From Manduca sexta (lineage: Eukaryota; Arthropoda; Insecta; Lepidoptera; Sphingidae): 64,000 bases of DNA. Shown piece by piece: positions 1 through 10,605 of the stretch. Positions within the stretch are counted from its first letter, which is position 1. The number at the start of each line of letters is the position of its first letter. The stretch spans positions 3,206,727 to 3,270,726 of the forward strand of contig NC_051123.1 in NCBI RefSeq assembly GCF_014839805.1, given 5' to 3'. The notes under the pieces were generated by a model. That model searched no databases. It was not told the origin of the DNA and worked only from the letters and a program-made list of their open reading frames with translations. The position numbers were made by a program, and so were the translations under genes.

Positions 1-88
1 AGGGCACCGACTAACAGGTTACGAACTTCGGCTCAGGACAATATCAGTTACATTTAGGTTTTATAATGGGTTTTATAATATAATATAT

Positions 89-424
89 AAGCGGCGATAG
101 CGTAGTTGGTTGTGGAACGGACTGTCGAGACGAATGTCCGCAGCTTCAAATGCCAGGGGCACACCTCTGAATTTTCTAAAAAATTATGTGTGTATTCTTT
201 GTGAATTATCGTTTGCTTTAACGGTGAAGGAAAACATCGTGAGGAAACCTGCATACCTGAGAAATTCTCTATAGGAATTTTCGAGGGTGTGTGTAGTCTA
301 CCAATCCGCACTAGGCCAGCGTGGTGGACTAAGGCCTAATCCCTCTCAGTAGTAGAGGAGGCCCGTGCTCAACAGTGGAACAGTATTTAATACAGGGCTG
401 ATATTATTATTATATTTATTATAA
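89..424 (+). mobile_element. SINE A copy 1 (tRNA-derived SINE)
   Basis: The left end is tRNA-like, with an A-box-like TAGCGTAGTTGG and a degenerate B box (GCTTCAAATGCC). The body matches five other copies in the window, and the right end is an (ATT)n tail. It resembles SINEs reported from Lepidoptera (Metulj- or HaSE-like), but the name is only inferred. Short reading frames on either strand here are by-products of the SINE. Confidence 0.85.
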
Positions 425-844
425 TCCGATAATATAATTCCACGTAGATGAACTTGCACAATTCGTGTGTAATATATCTTTATTCCATGTTTTGTGATTT
501 CCACTTTAGTTAGCGTATTCATTCATCAACGTAATGATTGGAATGAAGTTTCTAACAATTGATTCTGGTAATGGATTATTTTCAATTGATGCGCTGTTTC
601 TTTTGTTAAAACAGATGATGTCAATGGTATCGCCATTTTGAATTACCGCAAAAACAAAATGGCGGCCGACCATTGTTCATTACATAAGAAAATGACAATA
701 TAATTGAAATTGTGCATTGACTAAATATAATTAATGCATTATCTATGTCGTATCTTTTGTATACGTGAGTCTGTCATGGTTTTGTAAATTTCTGCCGTCA
801 AAAACAGTTTGTTAGAATTGTATTGTTTCAAGGACATTGTAGCC
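425..844. other. Stretch without recognised features
   Basis: AT-rich DNA between SINE A and a K fragment. I see no gene, repeat shared within the window or structural RNA here. Confidence 0.4.
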
Positions 845-920
845 AGCAATTTAAACTAAGCGCGATAGAATCCGAAAATTAGTTTAATTTTAATGTCTAA
901 CATTCGCGTAAACATAAATC
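845..920 (-). repeat. Repeat K fragment
   Basis: The motifs CGCGATAGAATCCGAAAA and ATTCGCGTAAACATAA recur in K copies near 9.8, 23.0 and 31.4 kb. Only the distal part of the family is present. Confidence 0.5.
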
Positions 921-985
921 ATTAAGCAATTTAAATTTCTAGGTTTATTTGACGGTTAGAGTCTTAGTTCGTTACCATCAAATCC

Positions 986-1182
986 ATGTTGGTGGTAGGA
1001 TATTTGTATTCACACGGATAGTGGCCACCGTACACAAGGTGTAAAACCCGCTATACTAGCCCACATGTGTGTCGCGTTCCGGGATCAACCTGTGTTTATT
1101 CGGTTTCAAATAGGCCGGCATAATATTTATTAGTGAGGAATTATAATCATCAGGCGACACATTATTTGGACCCTACTCCGTT
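986..1182 (+). mobile_element. Retroposon D copy 1, 3'-incomplete
   Basis: Starts with GGTGGTAGGATAT, continues through the ACCGTACACAAGGTG and GTCGCGTTCCGGGATCA blocks of family D, and fades out before the A-rich tail. The inner hairpin of the family is degenerate. An RTE fragment follows directly. Confidence 0.75.
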
Positions 1183-1214
1183 AACAATCAGCTGCACGTG
1201 GATAACTGCCGAGC

Positions 1215-1426
1215 TGGTAATAAATCTCATCAGCCTATAACTGTCCACTGCTGAACATCTGCTGCCTCCCTTAGAGCGCGCCACGTTGCTCGGTCCTCCG
1301 CTCTTCTCATCCAGCATCCACCGGCGATTCTGTGAATGTCGTCGGACCAGCGGGTCGGAGGTCGTCCTACGCTACGCTTACCGAGACGCGGTCTCCACTC
1401 TAGGGCTCGTCTGCTGTGGTAATAAA
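1215..1426 (-). mobile_element. RTE-type LINE, 5'-truncated 3' end
   Basis: On the minus strand this reads without interruption as the C-terminus of an RTE-type reverse transcriptase, with the hallmark RWSDDIHRIAG, a WMRRAEDRATW-like block and QQWTVIG before the stop, followed by a short TGATGAGATTTATT-like tail. The insert (1225-1416) is flanked by identical 10-bp repeats TGGTAATAAA at 1215-1224 and 1417-1426, the expected target-site duplication. Only about 60 codons remain, so it is not autonomous. The intact reading frame suggests a fairly young insertion. Confidence 0.88.
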
Positions 1427-1540
1427 AGAAAAACTTAACAATTTACACCTTTTCTTTCATCTGTACTTTTGACTTTCAAGTACTTTGAATTCATATATTT
1501 ACGCGAATTTTCGACATTGAAATAAAAATCTTTACGGATG

Positions 1541-1748
1541 TTATCGTGGTAATTTATATTATTATTGTCTTCCGACGTTTTGGAGACTTTGCAGCCTTCA
1601 TGGTCACGGGGCGGACTGAGGCGTTGGTCATTCGCAAAATCAAAGTTACTATATCTACCTACATTTTACAATTATACAATTCTTTTTTATTACAAAGTCT
1701 GCAGTCTTCGAAATGTTGGGAGAAAATAATATAAATAACCATGATAAA
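1541..1748 (+). repeat. Repeat K, foldback copy
   Basis: Two arms of about 57 bp (1541-1600 and 1692-1748) are imperfect inverted copies: TTATCGTGGTAATTTATATT at the left is mirrored at the right end. The roughly 90-bp loop carries the family core CTTCATGGTCACGGGG. The transcript would fold into a long hairpin. Confidence 0.7.
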
Positions 1749-1761
1749 AGCCAGTACATTC

Positions 1762-2140
1762 ATTCAAATTTTAAGTACTTCTAATTAATAGATACCAATC
1801 GATTCGTTATTTTATGTCAACATTGTAGGCTAAATTCATTTCACATTTTTACTTCATAATTTCTCCTACTCAACTGAATATTTCGATAACAATTTCAAAG
1901 GAAACTACTTAAATGTTGTCAGAAATTAATCAAACTCGAAATAATTCCATTCATCCTTTATGAAATAACATCAAAATAATTTTAAAACAACTAATTCCTG
2001 GAAGTGTTAACTAGTTTATTGAAGTAAAGCGATTATTTCGCAGTATAGGAATTGTTCAAGCAACTTTGAACAATTTAAATCATTAATTAACAATTTGAAC
2101 GTAAATGCTGAATTTTAATCTAAGGTATTAGTTAATAATG
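1762..2140. other. Stretch without recognised features
   Basis: AT-rich sequence with no convincing gene or shared repeat. Confidence 0.4.
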
Positions 2141-2645
2141 CTTTGGTGGCGTAGTTAAATGGGTACGCGATACAACGCTCTCAAATCCCAAGTTCGAATC
2201 GGGCAAAATGATATTGGGAATTTTTACTTAGTATTAGTGAAGTTTGAAATTTGTGCCCGATATGGTGATAGTCTCGCTTACTATCATACAATAGGACGGG
2301 CACATTTGATAGTCTCGCTTACTATCATACAATAGGACGGGCACATTTGATAGTCTCGCTTACTATCATACAATAGGACGGGCACATTTGATAGTCTCGC
2401 TTACTATCATACAATAGGACGGGCACATTTGATAGTCTCGCTTACTATCATACAGTAGGACGGGCACATTTGATAGTCTCGCTTACTATCATACAATAGG
2501 ACGGGCACATTTGATAGTCTCGCTTACTATCATACAATAGGACGGACACATTACGAAACTTGTATGCTACGGTTGCATATCTATTATATTGCCTACCCTG
2601 CCGGAAATAATGACGTGACATATGTATGTACCTATGTATGAATAT
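2141..2645 (+). mobile_element. SINE B copy 1 with internal minisatellite
   Basis: The tRNA-like head (GGTGGCGTAGTT, then AGTTCGAATCGGGCAAA) and family body are followed by a TATGTATG tail. The copy is about twice the usual length because a 41-bp internal segment is repeated seven times (2267-2553). After the array the normal SINE 3' part resumes, so the expansion arose inside an inserted SINE. Confidence 0.82.
2267..2553 (+). repeat. 41-bp tandem repeat, 7 units, inside SINE B
   Basis: Units start at 2267, 2308, 2349, 2390, 2431, 2472 and 2513, each beginning GATAGTCTCGCTTACTATC and ending CGGGCACATTT. The first four are almost identical; unit 5 has a CAGTAGG variant and the last ends GACACATTA. 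Each unit contains a perfect 6-bp hairpin (GATAGT...ACTATC, 7-nt loop). On the minus strand the array gives a repetitive peptide, which is not taken as a gene. Confidence 0.95.
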
Positions 2646-2834
2646 TAGTTTATGAAGTGTAACGAATTGGCTGGGAATTCGTGGTAAAATATCAACATCC
2701 ATAAACTAATACAGAAGTGGTACAATAAAAGATCCATTAATACAATTATCAATCAAAATTACATAACTTATATTTCAAAAGGTACCTAATGTTTAAAACA
2801 CAATACCGCGAGTATGAACTTATTGTTTGACTAC

Positions 2835-3064
2835 CTCGGTGGCGTAGTTGTACTGCATGCGTGGTACGGCAGCGCTCTGAGATCCTGGGTTCGAATCCCA
2901 GGTCGGGCAAACTGATATTTGGATTTTTTCGGCACAGTATCTTGCTCGTCCCCTATCACATTATGGAACAGAATATATTTGGCGAAAAGTGAGTGCCATC
3001 GTTGCGCCTCTGCCTCTGCCTCTCTCAGGGATACAGGATTTCAGGGATAATGGGCACAGTGACA
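2835..3064 (+). mobile_element. SINE B copy 2
   Basis: Well-preserved tRNA-derived head: A-box-like TGGCGTAGTTGT and a perfect B box GGTTCGAATCCC (about 2888-2899), then GTCGGGCAAA and the body with CCCCTATCACATTATGG. A small (GCCTCT)n expansion lies near the 3' end. Confidence 0.88.
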
Positions 3065-3420
3065 ACTGTCATTATAAGAAAACTCAATGGTTCCCCACTA
3101 CATCTACCTTTGTTTACTGGATATTCTAACAATATAATAATTGATATAATATAGATATCCTACAGCAATAATATGTCTTGTGTGGTATCAGCAAATAAGG
3201 GTGACTTTGATCCCACAGAGCTCCGTTCACGAAAGCGTTACCATTTGACCTTCCCTCAAATAGCAGATGATGAGCACTCCGACCGAAACAAATATTTGCT
3301 GTTGAAATTTGTCTCGGTGCAAAGTCCTATTTCGTATATGAATTCGTTTGTGGTATAAATTCAACATATTTACGAATGAATTGATCTTTATTTTATTTTC
3401 TGTTTCGGTGTAATTAAGTT
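3065..3420. other. Stretch without recognised features
   Basis: A 61-codon plus-strand frame (3173-3358) is present, but it has no domain signature, splice context or repeat match that would support a gene. Confidence 0.35.
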
Positions 3421-3814
3421 GAATAGGGGACCGGCCTATGTTTGATTTTGTACATTATTCTATATGTAATTGTTAATAATACGAAAAAGAAGCACTCCTG
3501 CGAAAACTGCATAACAATTGGTTAAAAAATGAGCGAGCAATTTATATTTAAAATATTGTAACTTGCAGAAGTGGGTGCGATGTGGGGATATCGCTTCATC
3601 TCTTTTTTTCGCACGCGTCGTAATTCCCGATGACGTCACATGTGGATATTTCGTCTCTTTTCTGTTTCTTGTTAATTACCCCTTCCACCGAAATTCAAAG
3701 ACTTATAACTTGTTGATTTTTTACCGGATTTTAATAATTCCTTCTGTGTTATAATTTATATTATGTAAATATTTGATAATAGTAAATAACAAAAATTTGT
3801 CCGGTACCCTATTC
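3421..3814. mobile_element. Candidate MITE with 14-bp terminal inverted repeats
   Basis: GAATAGGGGACCGG at 3421-3434 is mirrored by CCGGTACCCTATTC at 3801-3814 with one mismatch. The 390-bp interior is AT-rich and non-coding. No clear target duplication was seen, so the call rests on the inverted repeat alone. Confidence 0.4.
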
Positions 3815-4022
3815 GACTGCAATACTTTGATATGGTCTACGTAATAGCATGACACTCAGCACTGTTCAAATCAGTTGCTATAACAATAAAATATTTTACA
3901 CACGATTTCTTTAATATGTAACTGTAAATACTAAAAAAAGACTTAATAACCCATTTCCTAACGAGTACAAATCTCATTTTTCACAGAGCTATAACTAATA
4001 AAATATAATTTTATATATAAAT

Positions 4023-4300
4023 GCCATCGATATATATGTACTACATACTTAGATGTGGCGTTCCGAACACTCACTGTGTTCAACAGAATTGAACTGCAAT
4101 CCATTCAAACTGACTTTAGTATGTTGTCAAAATTGACAGCTATATAAAGCGCTTCAGCTCTGAATTTTTTAAAAGTTTGGTTAGACGAGGTTTGATGTTT
4201 TACTGCTGCAGCGAACTTTACTTCTAATTCCAGATTTTGAACAAAAAAGTTTATATGCACGTTCGTATGTAAAGAATATACGTCAATGATAATTGCTTAT
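4023..4300 (+). repeat. Repeat G copy 1
   Basis: Shares blocks with 8409-8745 and, inverted, with 19425-19630: TATGTACTACATACTTAGAT, CAATCCATTCAAACTGACTT and TTCAGATTTTGAACAAA-like segments. The type is unknown and no terminal repeats were recognised. Confidence 0.65.
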
Positions 4301-4534
4301 TTGTTTACATTAAAATTATATGAAAACAGATTTTGAGACTATAAACTAAGCGAGTTATACTTATAGATGAAACTTCCTGAAACATCTACATATAAAAATA
4401 ACTTTGAAAAAACACCTATTACAGTTTTAGATAGACTTTACTTTTAACAATAATTATGCGGTCATACACTAGTAGAATCTAAATAAAGACAACACCGAAA
4501 ACATCTAAAAGCCACTCCATATCTTTTTTGTATT

Positions 4535-4682
4535 CCAAAACGACAACGACGTCGAACTGAATTAACTATAAAAAGTATAAACCTTAATCCAATCAGCTAG
4601 TCATCACAAACATTGAATAAATTGCCTTAAACCCTACCCTGTCCTATCCCCTGGCCCTAAGGCAGATTCGTCCCTCGGATTT
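4535..4682 (+). repeat. Repeat S copy 1
   Basis: Aligns with 6066-6205 through CGAACTGAATTA, CAGTCATCA-like and CCCTGGCCCTAAGGCAGATT blocks. It is an unclassified interspersed repeat. Confidence 0.55.
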
Positions 4683-4895
4683 TTTTTCTCTATTTAAATT
4701 GGAAAAGGAATTGAGATATATTAGACTTTTAAAAGTCTCAGATAAACCTATAATAACTGTATTAATGACTGAATAGTTGAATATAGACTATGCTAGTTAT
4801 CAAAATATTTTCTCCCAAACCAAATCCGTATCATTTGTATCTCAACAAACACAACAAATTAAAAAAAATAAAATAAAATAAGCTTTTATTCTACC

Positions 4896-5716
4896 ACTAG
4901 CTTCCGCTCGCAGCTTCGCCCGCGTGGATTTCGGACTTCAAAAATGGAGGGGGTGCTCAATTTGTCGGGATGTTTTTTTAATGTATGGTGGTATGCAGGT
5001 GGTTCGATTGTCCGGTCAGGGTCTGATGATGGGATCCTGGTGAAATCGAAGGAATCTTATAGCATGATTCAGTATTCACGCGTGATGGCTTATTATTAGC
5101 GTATTTCATGTATAACTTTGGTGTTTCTATACCGATTTCTATGATTCTTTTTATGAAATATTTAATAATGTTAACTTTTTTAATTAGGGATGACTAAGAG
5201 TGTTATAAACGTAAGAGTAGACAAATGTAATAAGAATGATTCGAACTGCTAAGCTATCGGGAGTTACACGTGTTATTGTGAGTCAACCATAAAAGATAGA
5301 CATATGCTGTCGTGGGATATATTTTACATAATTTTAAGGAGAACATTTCCGTCATACATGATTTCTGCGTAGCTTTAACCATTAACGTTGCACACGCGAC
5401 GGAAGATTAAAAATGGAGTAACTTCTCCCGTTTTCCCAACATTTCCCTTCACTGCTCTGCTCCTATTAATTGTAGCGTGATGAAAAGTATACTATAACCA
5501 GCACAGGAGTATGACAAATAATTGTACCAAGTTTCGTTAAAATCCGTCGAGTAGTTTTGTTTCTATAACGGTTATACAGACAGACAGACAGACAAAAATT
5601 TTACTAATTGCATTTTTGGCATCAGTATCGATCCCTAATCACCCCCTGATAGTTATTTTGGAAATATATTTCATGTACAGAATTGACCTCTCTACAGATT
5701 TATTATAAGTATAGAA
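4896..5716 (-). mobile_element. Non-autonomous Helitron-like element H1
   Basis: On the minus strand it begins with TCTATACTTATAATAAA and ends with a GC-rich segment followed by CTAG and a T, the usual Helitron 3' boundary. It contains (CAGA)n. It is almost identical to the inverted element at 39736-40583 except for an exchanged internal block (4950-5056). It has no transposase gene, so it would need a Helitron supplied elsewhere. The 5' flanking base is not the expected A. Confidence 0.75.
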
Positions 5717-5887
5717 GATAAATATTTTTTAGACTAATTATTACGTTATATTTAATGACAATATGTATTTATTTTAGTTTATTATTAATAAGGTATAAGT
5801 ATTTCAAATAATTATAATTAAATATTTATTTGCACATATTGAGTTAAATTTGATATTTTCGTGTTATTATTTTTTTTATTCTCTTTT

Positions 5888-6022
5888 ATGGCGATATGTC
5901 GATAGGCTCGCCCCCTATCACATCATGGGACGGAACATACTTGGCGAAAAATGGGTGCCTTGCGCCTCTGCATACATTTTCGGTGATAAATGCGCGATTT
6001 TGTGTGTGTGTGTGTGTGTATT
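5888..6022 (+). mobile_element. SINE B copy 3, 5'-truncated
   Basis: Starts in the body (GATAGGCTCGCCCCCTATCA) without the tRNA head, continues through ACTTGGCGAAAAATGGGTGCC and ends in (TG)n at about 6002-6020. Confidence 0.8.
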
Positions 6023-6065
6023 CTCTTTTACTATTTACGGAAGTCGTCTCTTCGGCGTAGGCGAC

Positions 6066-6205
6066 GAATCCAAATCAAACTGAATTACCCACAAAAAAGA
6101 TGTCAATCTGCCAGTCATCAGACAAACGATAAATTACTTAATACCCTTTAAAGGGTACCCTTCCTCGTTCCCCGGCCTGAGGCAGTTTCGTTCTCTCACC
6201 AAAAT
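6066..6205 (+). repeat. Repeat S copy 2
   Basis: Homologous to 4535-4682, including AAACTGAATTAC, GCCAGTCATCAGAC and CCCGGCCTGAGGCAGTTTCG. Confidence 0.55.
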
Positions 6206-6508
6206 TATTCAATTAGCCACTTAAGTCAAGTTTAAGATTAACTTGCGCCTTTTTTGTTTACGTTAACGTGGAACGAAACAGCAAATTGAATTCTAAGGCG
6301 CTTGGCATATAGTTTATTTTAGTAATATTGTTATGTTCACTTTAATATTTAGCAATGGTCACTTTATTGGTCTATGTATTATACTGTCATTAATGTTAGA
6401 AGTATAAGTTGTAATGTATGGTTTCCAAATAAACAAATATTAGCACGATTTTTTTTATAAAATGGCTTTTGTCAGCTTTTGTTAGACTTATATTATAGCA
6501 CGATATTT

Positions 6509-6718
6509 TTTATACAATAGCTTTGCCTGCGACTCTGCCCACGTGAAAAAATAATCCGGGATAAATATTTCTCGGTACAAAAAGTAGGCTATAGCACTCA
6601 GGAGTAATGTAGCTTTCTATTAGTGAAGAAAATATCAAAATCGGTTTACTAGTTTCTGAGAATAGCACCTTAAAACAAACGAACAATCAGACTCTTTAGC
6701 TTTATATATTAGTATAGA
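6509..6718 (-). mobile_element. Helitron-like element, short
   Basis: On the minus strand it begins A|TCTATACTAATATATAAAG and runs through the typical AAACTAGTAAACCGATTTTG block to a degenerate GC-rich 3' end near the CTATTG at the left boundary. It is diverged from the family consensus seen at 41195-41567 and 61380-61509. Confidence 0.65.
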
Positions 6719-6719
6719 T

Positions 6720-7446
6720 TAACACTAGGTTCATAATAAAATGTAAAGATATGTATTCATAATTAATTGTTAAGCTAAAATCTAAATTGAATATAAAGTT
6801 GTTGCTACTATAAATTATTTTCTCTTTATAATTATTATCATCGTTGCTACTGTTTAATTGTGGTCTATCGTGAGTTAGGCGGGCCTCGATTTATTGTATA
6901 TTCAAAGATACACTTTCAAACATAGCTTATAAAATTGATACGAATCCAATCGAACTAGATTAGATCATCTAATAAATTGGTTTCATATACACAAATAAAA
7001 GGTCATATCAAACTAGAACAGTATTTCCTGCAATACCATTTGCTGCATTGTTTTCTGACTTTTAAATAAAACATAACTAAAAATGTTAAAACTAAATTGA
7101 CAATTAAATAGAAACAACGTTCCGAAATGTAATTAAAATTCGTTTTAACAAAAACATTAATTATTTTTAATAAAAAATAAAATTTAATAGAAAATTAATT
7201 TCAAAATTGAGCATTGTTCGCATTCTAAAACCTCCTTCAATAAAGTGGAAAATAATGGGACCAAACAAAAGAGGATTGTTCACGAAAGTTGTTAAGGTTT
7301 ATTTTGCTGTGTACATTTCTTAGGTCGGCAGAAATGATACTTTAATTTTTGCAGACCTGTAAACTTTGGATAAAGGTCGCATGGATCAAAGTTTGTTGTC
7401 GAAGCTATATTTAAATTTTAACATTTTGATAAAATTTGGAAACAAA
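6720..7446. other. Stretch without recognised features
   Basis: Very AT-rich sequence with no gene or shared repeat detected. Confidence 0.4.
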
Positions 7447-7600
7447 TTATTTCTTAATCCAATTGCCATAGGATAGGAGACCAAGCGGATATATAAGGCA
7501 AGTGTAGACGTAAGAGCTGGTCACGGTTGACCACACCGTAACTTCGAATGTCAGATATCTAACATTCTTGATGTCAAAATTGCCCTGAACCAGTGGGGTT
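7447..7600 (-). repeat. Repeat R copy 1
   Basis: The reverse complement matches 46645-46770: both carry ATCAGATATCTGACATTCGA-like sequence, then GGTCAACC and a CTACRTCTACA-like block. It is an unclassified interspersed repeat. Confidence 0.6.
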
Positions 7601-7735
7601 GCATAAGAAGATTGGTGAAGTGGTAGAAGTGAAAGACGTATGCCAAAATCAAGCAAAATGAACACTATCTCTATGGAAAAGAAGCGTGCTACTTCTGTAG
7701 ATAACTGTACATATGTGTAATAATATAATATGACA

Positions 7736-8068
7736 GTATCATCCCTGTATTATATACTGTCCCACTGCTGCACGGGCCACCTCTACTACTGAGGGGGATT
7801 AGGCTTTAGTCTACCACGCTGGTCTAGTGCAGATTGGTTGATTTCACACACCCTCAAAATGCCTATATAGAACTTCTCAGTTATGCAGGTTTTCTCACGA
7901 TGTTTTCCTTCACCGTTACAGCTAGTGATAATTCACAAAGAATACACATAATTTTCACACTGGGTTTTGAAAAAACTCAGAGGTTTGAGCCTTACGGATT
8001 TGAACCTGCGGAAATTCGTCTCGGTGGTTCATTCCACACCTATGTACCTAACTAGGCTAACGTAGCTT
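7736..8068 (-). mobile_element. SINE A copy 2
   Basis: Inverted and more diverged than the other copies. From right to left it shows the tRNA-like head (CTAGGCTAACGTAGC region, B-box remnant GGATTTGAACCTG), the CACCGTTA...GATGTTTTCC body and the 3' end CCTGTATTATATACTG. Confidence 0.8.
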
Positions 8069-8408
8069 AACTGTTCAAACTTAGTTAACGAAATGTATAA
8101 AGAGAATGCAACAGTAGTAACAATAGTACAATAAGTACAATATTTTTTCAATAATCGAACTTCATGCCTTCTTTGTTGATGCATTATGAATAAAATCAAT
8201 TGAATGAATATCCATGTATAATTTAAGAGTGAAATACATGATAGACATGTACCGTCGCCGGAGAGGCTCAGTAAGTTGACAGCGCACTGACACTGACGTA
8301 CAGTACGAAATTGGCAGAGGAGCACGAATTGTACTAAAATTATTATTTATTGCTTTTGAGCTGTACAATTTTGTAGAAGTTATTTATTGAAATATATTAC
8401 GTACTGCT

Positions 8409-8745
8409 ATGACCATTGATATATATATGTACTACGTACTAGATTTGGCGTTCCAAACTGTGTTCAACTGAATTGAACTGCAAATCCATTCAAACTGACT
8501 TTAGTATAGTCAATATGGTGCTTGTGGTTGTGTACGGAGTGGCGCTCATGATATAAGAACTCGAGTCTGAGTGTAAACCTGGATTTGAATAAAAAATATT
8601 AGTCAAATAAATAAAATTATTTGTTGTTCAAGTGAATAAATAGGTTATAACGGTGACGTTTTGGTTGCCATTTTAGTTCAGATTTTGAACAAATAGTTTA
8701 CATGGAAGTTCGTGTCTATAGAATATGCGTCAATGGTTATAAGAG
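8409..8745 (+). repeat. Repeat G copy 2
   Basis: Longest G copy here. It includes the middle segment GTGGTTGTGTACGGAGTGGC that is also in the inverted copy at 19425-19630 but missing from 4023-4300. Confidence 0.65.
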
Positions 8746-8783
8746 ACTGATTATAGGCGAATCACTAAGTATATTATAACAAA

Positions 8784-9080
8784 CTAGCGACCTGCCCTGG
8801 CTTCGCACGGGTGCAATGCTGATACTAAATACATTACATAAAAACTGTAAACGTATATAAAAACATAGCGGCCCGCTCTGGCTTCGCACGGGTATAACAT
8901 AACAAAATAACAGTATTTCTCCACTATTTAATGGATGTTATTATACATATAAACCTTCCTCTTGAATCACTCTATCTATTAAAAAAAACGCATCAAAATC
9001 CGTTGCGTAGTTTTAAAGATTTAAGCATACAAAGGGACATAGGGACAGAGAAAGCGACTTTGTTTTATACTACGTAGTGA
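8784..9080 (-). mobile_element. Helitron-like element with duplicated 3' terminus
   Basis: On the minus strand: A|TCACTACGTAGTATAAAAC at the 5' end and CGAAGCCAGGGCAGGTCGCTAG|T at the 3' end, both boundaries as expected for Helitron insertion at AT. The 3' terminal GC-rich segment occurs twice, at about 8784-8818 and 8866-8892. A fragment of the same family lies at 43880-43940. Confidence 0.75.
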
Positions 9081-9528
9081 TGCATATTATTTATATTATT
9101 AATTCAAAAGTGTAAACATGTATTGCTTAATTTTAACCTATTGATTAAACTTATTTTGTTTATTTTATTAGTTTGGAAGCTTTCCATTAACAAACAAAAA
9201 ACAAAAACGGTGTAGATCTTTGTCCAAAAGCCTTGCACGAGTTCGAAGATATATGTCAATATTTAACGGTAAAAAATATTAAAGAAGCAACATTTCTATG
9301 AATTTTAATTATAAATATGCAGAGAATTTATGTTAAATAAAATTGTGTAAACAGTTTCGTGTTTGACCAAGATCTTGGGGCGTCGAGAGCGTCCTTGAGC
9401 CACTTCCGTTATTTTTACACTAACCTTATGCTAATCTGTCTAGGCACTGGAATGCGTCTAGAGCCTACATATAGCTTTAAATAAATCTGCAAGTTTAAGG
9501 TATTTAAGACAAGGTAAAAGAGCTGATG

Positions 9529-9640
9529 GGTGTTTTTTTGCTTTGAATGAGGACGCGAGCTTGTCGTTCGGCTGATAAGCGATGCGACCACATAAACAGT
9601 AGAAACACCATCCAACACCGTGAATTACAAAGAATTTTGA
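9529..9640 (-). mobile_element. Retroposon E copy 1, 5'-truncated
   Basis: Begins at the tail side (TTTTTTTGCTTTGAATGA) and runs through CATAAACAGTAGAAACACCA to TGAATTACAAAG, where it stops. The tail side is kept and the far end lost, as expected for truncated retrotransposition. Confidence 0.75.
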
Positions 9641-9782
9641 ATTAAATATATTTTTATACTCGGTAGCTAATTTCAATTGCCGGCTAAGTAACAAATAAAT
9701 ACGAAAACAATGTTCAATTTAAATTATTCAATTCCAAAAAATACTAATTGTAAACAAGTATCTATTATAAGAAATATTACAT

Positions 9783-9885
9783 TGCTTCGAAACGTCGGGA
9801 GAAAATAATAATAAATAAAACGCGATAAAATCCGGAAAAAAAATCTTTATCTAACGTTCGCGTAAACATAAGAAATCATTAAGCA
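9783..9885 (-). repeat. Repeat K fragment
   Basis: CTTCGAAACGTCGGGAGAAA, then CGCGATAAAATCCGGAAAAA and GTTCGCGTAAACATAAGAAA link this to the K copies at 11049, 22875 and 31367. Confidence 0.65.
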
Positions 9886-10278
9886 AAATTAAGTTCACTT
9901 CGATAACTTAGCACTCAAGCTACAACGGGAAGTAAAACACCAGCGATTCGTATTCAGTACATGTTTAAGTGCTAATGCACCGAACTAGAATGAAAGTTAC
10001 AATAGAAACTTAGTTTTCCTGATAAAAACCTTTTCGATTAACTCCAGAGATCTCAAGTAGTAACTTCTATGTGATATATAGGATCATTTTGATATTGTGT
10101 TACTAACTGAAACCACATAGTCGTCTTTGCTGACATTATGCCAAAAATCATCCATTTCACAAAAAATCCTGGCTTTAGTTTTTTTGAGCATTTTGTAGTT
10201 TAAAGCGAATATGGCGTGTGCTTGAGTGTATTTCTGACTGGAGATATGATGTTGCCACTGCAACGAATTCTCTTAGAG

Positions 10279-10296
10279 TAGTAGTAGTAGTAGTGG
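10279..10296 (+). repeat. (TAG)n microsatellite
   Basis: A short run of about six TAG units. Confidence 0.9.
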
Positions 10297-10317
10297 CTTT
10301 AGGGCGCATAAAATTAA

Positions 10318-10465
10318 AATGACTTTGTTTTATATTTATTTTGTTCGAAACTTACACTTTTTATTTTACATCTACGGCACAAGTAACATATTATAAAGTG
10401 TTATTTCCAAGTAGATAAGTATGTGGTTTCATTTAGTAACGCGATTTAAAAATGACCCAGTGTAC
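10318..10465 (+). repeat. Repeat U copy 1
   Basis: Matches 59628-59772 in the same orientation through TATTTATTTTGTTCGAAACT and AGATAAGTATGTGGTTTCAT. Type unknown. Confidence 0.6.
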
Positions 10466-10605
10466 GTACCTATAATTTATAATGTAGTATATAGAAATAT
10501 TCATAAAGAAGTCGAGGATGCGACCCGATCTGTTCTCGATCTACCGTCCTAATGAAAATCGCTTTCCTTGAGTTTCATTGCGCTTCGTCCTAAATAATAT
10601 CTTGT

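Noticed and set aside
2267..2553. Regular repeats resembling a CRISPR array
   Set aside because: The 41-bp units are directly adjacent with no variable spacers, lie inside a SINE, and the genome is eukaryotic.
2448..2702. 84-codon minus-strand frame with repeated peptide
   Set aside because: It is the translation of the SINE B minisatellite, not a gene.
2888..2899. Possible tRNA gene at the perfect B box GGTTCGAATCCC
   Set aside because: No acceptor stem or complete cloverleaf; the sequence continues into the SINE B body.
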